The notes below the pieces were generated by a model. The model saw only the letters and a list, made by a program, of their open reading frames with translations, had not been told where the DNA came from and did not search any database. Shown here piece after piece: positions 59,706-64,000 of a stretch of 64,000 bases of DNA; the first letter of the stretch is position 1; the number at the start of each line of letters is the position of its first letter. The DNA is from Combretum micranthum (lineage: Eukaryota > Streptophyta > Magnoliopsida > Myrtales > Combretaceae), in NCBI GenBank assembly GCA_024138025.1, contig JAMXBD010000696.1, forward strand, positions 620,001 through 684,000, in the 5' to 3' direction. A program made the translations under genes and the position numbers.

Positions 59706-60701
59706 TAGGGCTGTGCAAAAAAACCGACCGAACCGTGAACCGGACCAGACCGAACCGAAATTTCGGTTTTTTTTTTTAAACGGTTCAGTTCATTGAAGAG
59801 CAAACGGTTCGCGGTTCGGTTTGAGACAATGAACCAAACCGTTTTATATATTAAAAAAATTAAACATATTATTTTTACTCTTAATTATTTACTAATGGTA
59901 CATATCTATGTCACAAATTTTAAAAACAATTAATTTTTTAAAATAAATTAATTGTTTTTAAGAATTTTTACTTATATATGTGTTAGTCATTAGAATAAAA
60001 TTAGATTTTTCATAATATGTTTCAATTGTTATGTTATCTATAAGTAAGATAGATTTTAGAATTTAAACTATAGTATTCTAACTTAAAAAAATTAATTGTT
60101 GTAAAATTTTTTTACTTAGATATGTGTTATTCATTAGAATAAAATTAGATTTTTTATAATATGTTTTAATTGTTATGTTATCTATAAGTAAGGTAGATTT
60201 TAGAATTTAACCTCTAGTATTCTAACTTATGCATATTTCTTTTTCATTTGTCTTACTAATTAATCTAGTTCTATTATTTAGTTACTTATTGATTTATATA
60301 ATTGGTAATATGTTAGTTAGAAGCATACAACGAATTACATTTTATGTCTTATATTGAGATAAAGTCTAGTATATCATTATAGTTCAAGATAATTCAAAAA
60401 AATGAGACTAGTCATAATTATAATTTTATAATGGATGAAATCTTTTCCTTCCTATAAGTTTTACATGTTTATTTGATAAATTATTAATTTTAAATATTAT
60501 TGTTTATATTTGCATTAGTGATAAGAAATATGTAATTGAACTTTTTCGATATAATATATTTTTTATTTTATGAAAAAACGGTTCGAACCGCAAACCGAAC
60601 CGTATCAGACCTTTTTTTTCGGTTCAAAAAAATTACAAACCGAACCGTATAGTTAGGTTCGAATTTAAAAGAAAAACTGAACCGTATCGTGCACACCCCT
60701 A
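59706..60701 (+). mobile_element. hAT-type non-autonomous element
   Basis: The 996-base element has ends TAGGGCTGTGCA and TGCACACCCCTA (11 of 12 paired). It is flanked by a perfect 8-bp duplication ACAAATGT at 59698-59705 and 60702-60709, the hallmark of hAT transposition. Subterminal arrays of cggttcggtt / aaccgaaccg lie at both ends and are likely transposase-binding repeats. The middle is AT-rich and non-coding. It interrupts the outer copia element. Confidence 0.93.
59947..60228. repeat. 144-base tandem duplication inside the hAT element
   Basis: Units start attaattgtt at 59947 and 60091 and share long identical stretches such as gaataaaattagatttt and tgttatgttatctataag. Confidence 0.88.
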
Positions 60702-60709
60702 ACAAATGT

Positions 60710-61700
60710 AGACCAGGTACAGATATGAAATTATCAAACTAGACAACATGGACCCTAAGAGGCCATCCATGTAAAACCCAACAAGTATCTTGGAGATGAT
60801 CTTGGAGATGATGGTGATCATAATAAGGATGTGATATAGGACCTCATCCTATATGACCTCTCCTCGATTAAAAGATCCTCCATACCCACCATTAGGCGCT
60901 TGACTAACCAAGGCTAAACAGTTGGAAGAGGAAGTAAGAGATGGTGGAGATTGTGCATAAGCATGACTGATGCAAGAGTAAACATTAGCTAAAGATTGAA
61001 CCTTTGGTGATCAAAAAAATATGATTTTACAATGACTTTAGCTCTGGTTTAAGACCATCAAAGAGCTTAACAACTACAAGTTGATCATATTGTTTTTGCA
61101 TCTCTCTCATATATACACCAAGGGGCATCACATCATTCATTTCCTTCAAACAGCTCTTGATCTCAGCATAATATTTAGTAAAATCCTTACCCCCCATTAC
61201 AACTAAAAGAAATTAGTTAAAACATGATACATACATATATCATTCGAAGCATAAAGAAACTTAAGGTAATTACAAACTTCTTTACAAGTACCAAAACTAT
61301 TACACAAATTAAATATCTAAGGTTACATCGAATTCAATAGCAAATGAAGATACTATTGGTCGACTAGATCTCATTCTGTAAACATACTATCCATTTCTTT
61401 AGGAGGTGATTCAATCAATATTTTAAGATGTCCCTAACCTCGAAAGAAGATTTGAACCATATGAGCCCATTGAAAATAATTATTACAATTCAATTTAAAA
61501 GACGTGAGTGTTAGAGCATAAATCAAGGATGACAAAATAGTGCAAATCTCTTTTACCATACAAACGAGAACAACTAACCATTCTTCGTGACTATCACAGA
61601 CATAAGAACCATCATAACCAATCATATCTCACCAAATATGGCCATGGAGTCACTAAATCAGATTGAATTCAACATTAACCAATGGATAAGTCGCTGGGTC
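60710..61700 (-). pseudogene. gag: Outer copia: gag
   Basis: On the - strand ALTLTSFKLNCNNYFQWAHM and VQIFFRG open a copia-type capsid region, the usual N-terminal gag signature. It is followed by stop-riddled sequence to the hAT insertion. Confidence 0.7.
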
Positions 61701-61734
61701 AGGTCAAGAAGAGCGTTAATTGGTGAATGGGGTT

Positions 61735-62037
61735 CTAATTTGTGAAACTAGGGTTTTGATTGAGGGCTTGATTTTGGCTTTAATGGTTGTAATGGTGACT
61801 AAAGATGGGGTTGTGGTCGTGTGGTGCTACGTGGTGATGGTAGTGCATGTGGTTTGGTTATGGCTACTGGGGTTTCGTGGTGGTGGTGGCGGCTGCAGAT
61901 GGAAGTGATGGTGTTTGTTGTGGTGGTTAATTGGTTGTTGTGTCTATTGGGGTTTCATAGGATATGCAAGTGGTTGATGATTAGTGGTGGTGGTGGTTTT
62001 TGGCAAGAATGGAGCTGGTGCTAGTGGTGGAACCTGT
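61735..62037 (+). repeat. GTG/TGG-rich low-complexity stretch
   Basis: The plus strand is unusually G- and T-rich, with many tggt/gtgg words, giving Val/Trp/Gly-rich open frames in several phases. These do not look like a real protein. Confidence 0.6.
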
Positions 62038-62039
62038 TA

Positions 62040-62960
62040 ATAGGGTTTGTGAGTCAATCATGTTTTGATATTGTGTTATGATTAGCACTATAACCATCTA
62101 ATCTATATTTTTAAAATTATAAATATGATATAAGTTATGATTAACATCACAACCATCTAATTTAAAATATATATACGAATTATTATAGTGCAATAATTAT
62201 TTATTATTTTCTCGAAATTTCAGAGAGAGGCATCAATTTGAGAATTGTCTACGCCTCAATTAGCTTATGGATCTTTTAATGTGCAGGCAAATTCAATTGA
62301 GCTTCCATGCCCAATTGCCAAGTATTGCAATTTAGACATTATTGAATAAATACAATTTGAACAAAAATAATTATCAAATTAGCGTCGTTATATCACATGT
62401 TGGATATATGATATAGAATTTAAGAAGACTCAAGTTCAAATCTCCTCTCTCCAATTATAATTGGGCAAAAAAAAAAAATGAATTTGTATGTGTATCGCAT
62501 GACCAACACGCGACACATATAAAACTATTTAGACCTATATCGCATGTTGATTATGTAATACACATACAAAGCTATATCACATGACCAATATTATTTCGTA
62601 TAACCAATATACGATACAACCCGACGTAAATTTTCCAGCCAAGTACATTACTATATTTATTTTAGTAATGGGATACACGTACAAAATATTATACTCATTT
62701 TTAGGATGCAATATAGTGATCATAATTTGATAATTATTTTATTTAAATCATACTTATATAATTTTTTTCTAGGAACGATAGATACACGTTTCACCCTACA
62801 ATTTAACATTTCATGTGACTGGCAGTTTGTTAATGAAAGCAAGTTACCTGCAAACTGAAATAAAAAGAAAAACCCAAGGAAAAGGAGCCGTCATTTGGAA
62901 TTGATAGTTCATACCCTTTAAAAATATAAACTTTGGGAAAAAGTTTTCGAATCCATATAA
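62040..62960. other. No gene recognised
   Basis: AT-rich sequence. A segment near 62430-62480 (caagttcaaatctcc, then a run of A) resembles the box B and tail of a tRNA-derived SINE, but no box A could be placed. Confidence 0.35.
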
Positions 62961-62962
62961 GT

Positions 62963-64000
62963 TTAGTTAGAGGAATCTAGGAAATTAATATGGTTTGTTA
63001 AAAATACTTTAGGACTCACAAGGAAAATAAAGGCTAGAGCAAATTTGTCGAGAATCACTTCATACTTACTTATCTCCAACACAATCAAGTCACTTGTCGT
63101 ATGGTGTCCTTGGATCTCTAAGGAACATTCTTTTAACATCTCTCGGGTGGTTACAACACTATCTGTGGGTGTTTTTATCTTAAAGCTGGTAGCAGTGATG
63201 ACTCTAGGCATATCAGTCTTCTTAACAAGGTTAGGGGTGATAAATGAATGGGTGGCTCCGGTATCAAATAATGTATAAGCGGTCTCACTAGCTACTCGTA
63301 TATTTTCTGCATTCAACATGCACTAGTTACTAACTACGCCATACTACACTTATCTATCTATTCAAGAACCTTAAGCTATAGAGATATTGGAATTCTATTG
63401 CTACAGATTCGATAGCATAAAAGATACTATAAAACAAACAAAACGATAGCTTAAGGTTAAGGCTAACCTGCAAGGAGTCCATGATCAAAGCCTTCGTCCT
63501 CCTCCAAGGCAACAAACTCACATCCTTCCTCCTCATCATTGGCTTCCTCGCACATTCATTGACCTTCTAGGTTATAAATCCTCATCCCATGCATCGATGT
63601 GCCAGAGCAGTTCCCGTTTCCATTACCGTTGTTGGTTCTAATAAGGGCGGACCCTCCTGAAGCGTTGAACGGCCTCACTAGAGCATTTTCCTCTTCGGGC
63701 ATTCATTTGCAAAGTGCCCTAGCTGCTTACACACATAGCAAACACTATGTTCTTGGGACACTCCAGGATTTTATGATCCGGGCTTCCGCAAAAATAGCAC
63801 TTGTTTTGCAATTGCGAGCAAGACTTTGGATAATGCCTGCATCAGCATTTCTAGCACGTGATATCCACCTTGGTTACTTCCTTTTGACTGCTTTTACTTC
63901 CTTTGAAACTCCTAAAAGTCTTAAACCTCTTATTCTTGAATCGAGAATGATCCTTCATAAGGTTTTCTTCCAAACACAAACACTTTCCTTTCTGGAACTT
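62963..64000 (-). pseudogene. gag-protease part of a Ty3/gypsy element (runs off the window)
   Basis: On the - strand from the window end come two zinc knuckles, CYFCGSPDHKILEC (63758-63799) and CYVCKQLGHFANEC (63699-63740), in different frames. Then follows an aspartic protease frame, 63319-62963, with LFDTGATHSFITPNLVKK and TSDLIVLEISKYEVILD. The catalytic D-T-G is intact. After VILD the sequence departs from the family and stops at 62963. No RT follows to the left, so the element is truncated by deletion there. The clade is not certain. Confidence 0.8.

Larger units (their letters stand above)
54540..61720 (-). mobile_element. Old Ty1/copia element, split by two later insertions
   Basis: On the - strand one can follow gag (about 61700-60710), integrase (about 59230-58560), RT (58060-57525, continuing 55431-55190) and RNase H (about 55150-54560). 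A hAT-type MITE (59706-60701) and a deleted copia element (55432-57519) are inserted inside. The order gag-integrase-RT-RNase H is that of Ty1/copia. I could not find matching LTRs at either end, so the limits are approximate. Stops and frameshifts are frequent throughout. Confidence 0.8.

Noticed and set aside
61720..62024. Overlapping Val/Trp/Gly-rich open frames
   Set aside because: They arise from GTG/TGG low-complexity sequence and show no domain or codon bias.
62390..62480. SINE with box B and A tail
   Set aside because: No box A and no target duplication. The single motif is too weak.

Overview
The window is nuclear DNA from a flowering plant, most likely a eudicot. It has GT-AG introns of plant size, plant-lineage LTR retrotransposons (Tat-like, Tekay/Del-like, a short chromovirus, Tork-like copia), plant MITEs, and broken copies of typical plant genes (PPR protein, ABCB transporter, WW-type DEAD-box helicase, patatin-type phospholipase). 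I find no intact host gene in 64 kb. Everything recognisable is a transposon, a transposon relic, or a decayed gene or gene fragment.

Layout. 1-3164 is a long LTR cut by the window edge. A related, complete solo LTR lies at 32600-36034 with a perfect 5-bp target duplication. Both carry an array of short palindromes. 5.0-5.8 kb holds an inverted, diverged LTR related to that of the next element. 5.9-8.6 kb packs fragments of at least three unrelated genes (PPR, phospholipase A I-like, WW/DEAD-box helicase) plus one unidentified coding stretch. 8.9-17.9 kb is a decayed Tat-lineage Ty3/gypsy element on the + strand, with gag, protease, RT, two RNase H domains, integrase and an antisense spliced reading frame near its 3' end. 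18-22.6 kb has no gene I recognise. 22.7-23.9 kb is the 3' part of a LINE. 23.9-36.05 kb is a Tekay/Del-like chromovirus on the - strand, whose 5' LTR is split by the solo LTR.

36.2-50.4 kb is a full-length but dead ABCB (MDR/P-glycoprotein-type) transporter gene. Its exons can be followed from start to C-terminus. Its first intron has grown to about 9.1 kb through a PIF/Harbinger-like MITE, an hAT-like element and a complete 5.6-kb chromovirus (38249-43848; TSD CTAAT; LTRs about 3% diverged). 51.2-52.1 kb is an AT-rich tract. 54.5-61.7 kb is an old Ty1/copia element on the - strand. It is itself split just after its RT YVDD motif by a 2.1-kb internally deleted copia element (TSD ATGAT), and also carries a 996-bp hAT-type MITE (TSD ACAAATGT). 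The window ends in the gag-protease part of another Ty3/gypsy element on the - strand.

The region therefore reads as a nested transposon graveyard built around one dead transporter gene. The order of several insertions can be read directly from the nesting. The least ordinary signals are the palindrome-centred minisatellite inside the long LTR family, the antisense spliced frame in the Tat element, the apparent second zinc-binding module before its integrase, and the gag-to-RT deletion derivative that split a copia polymerase.
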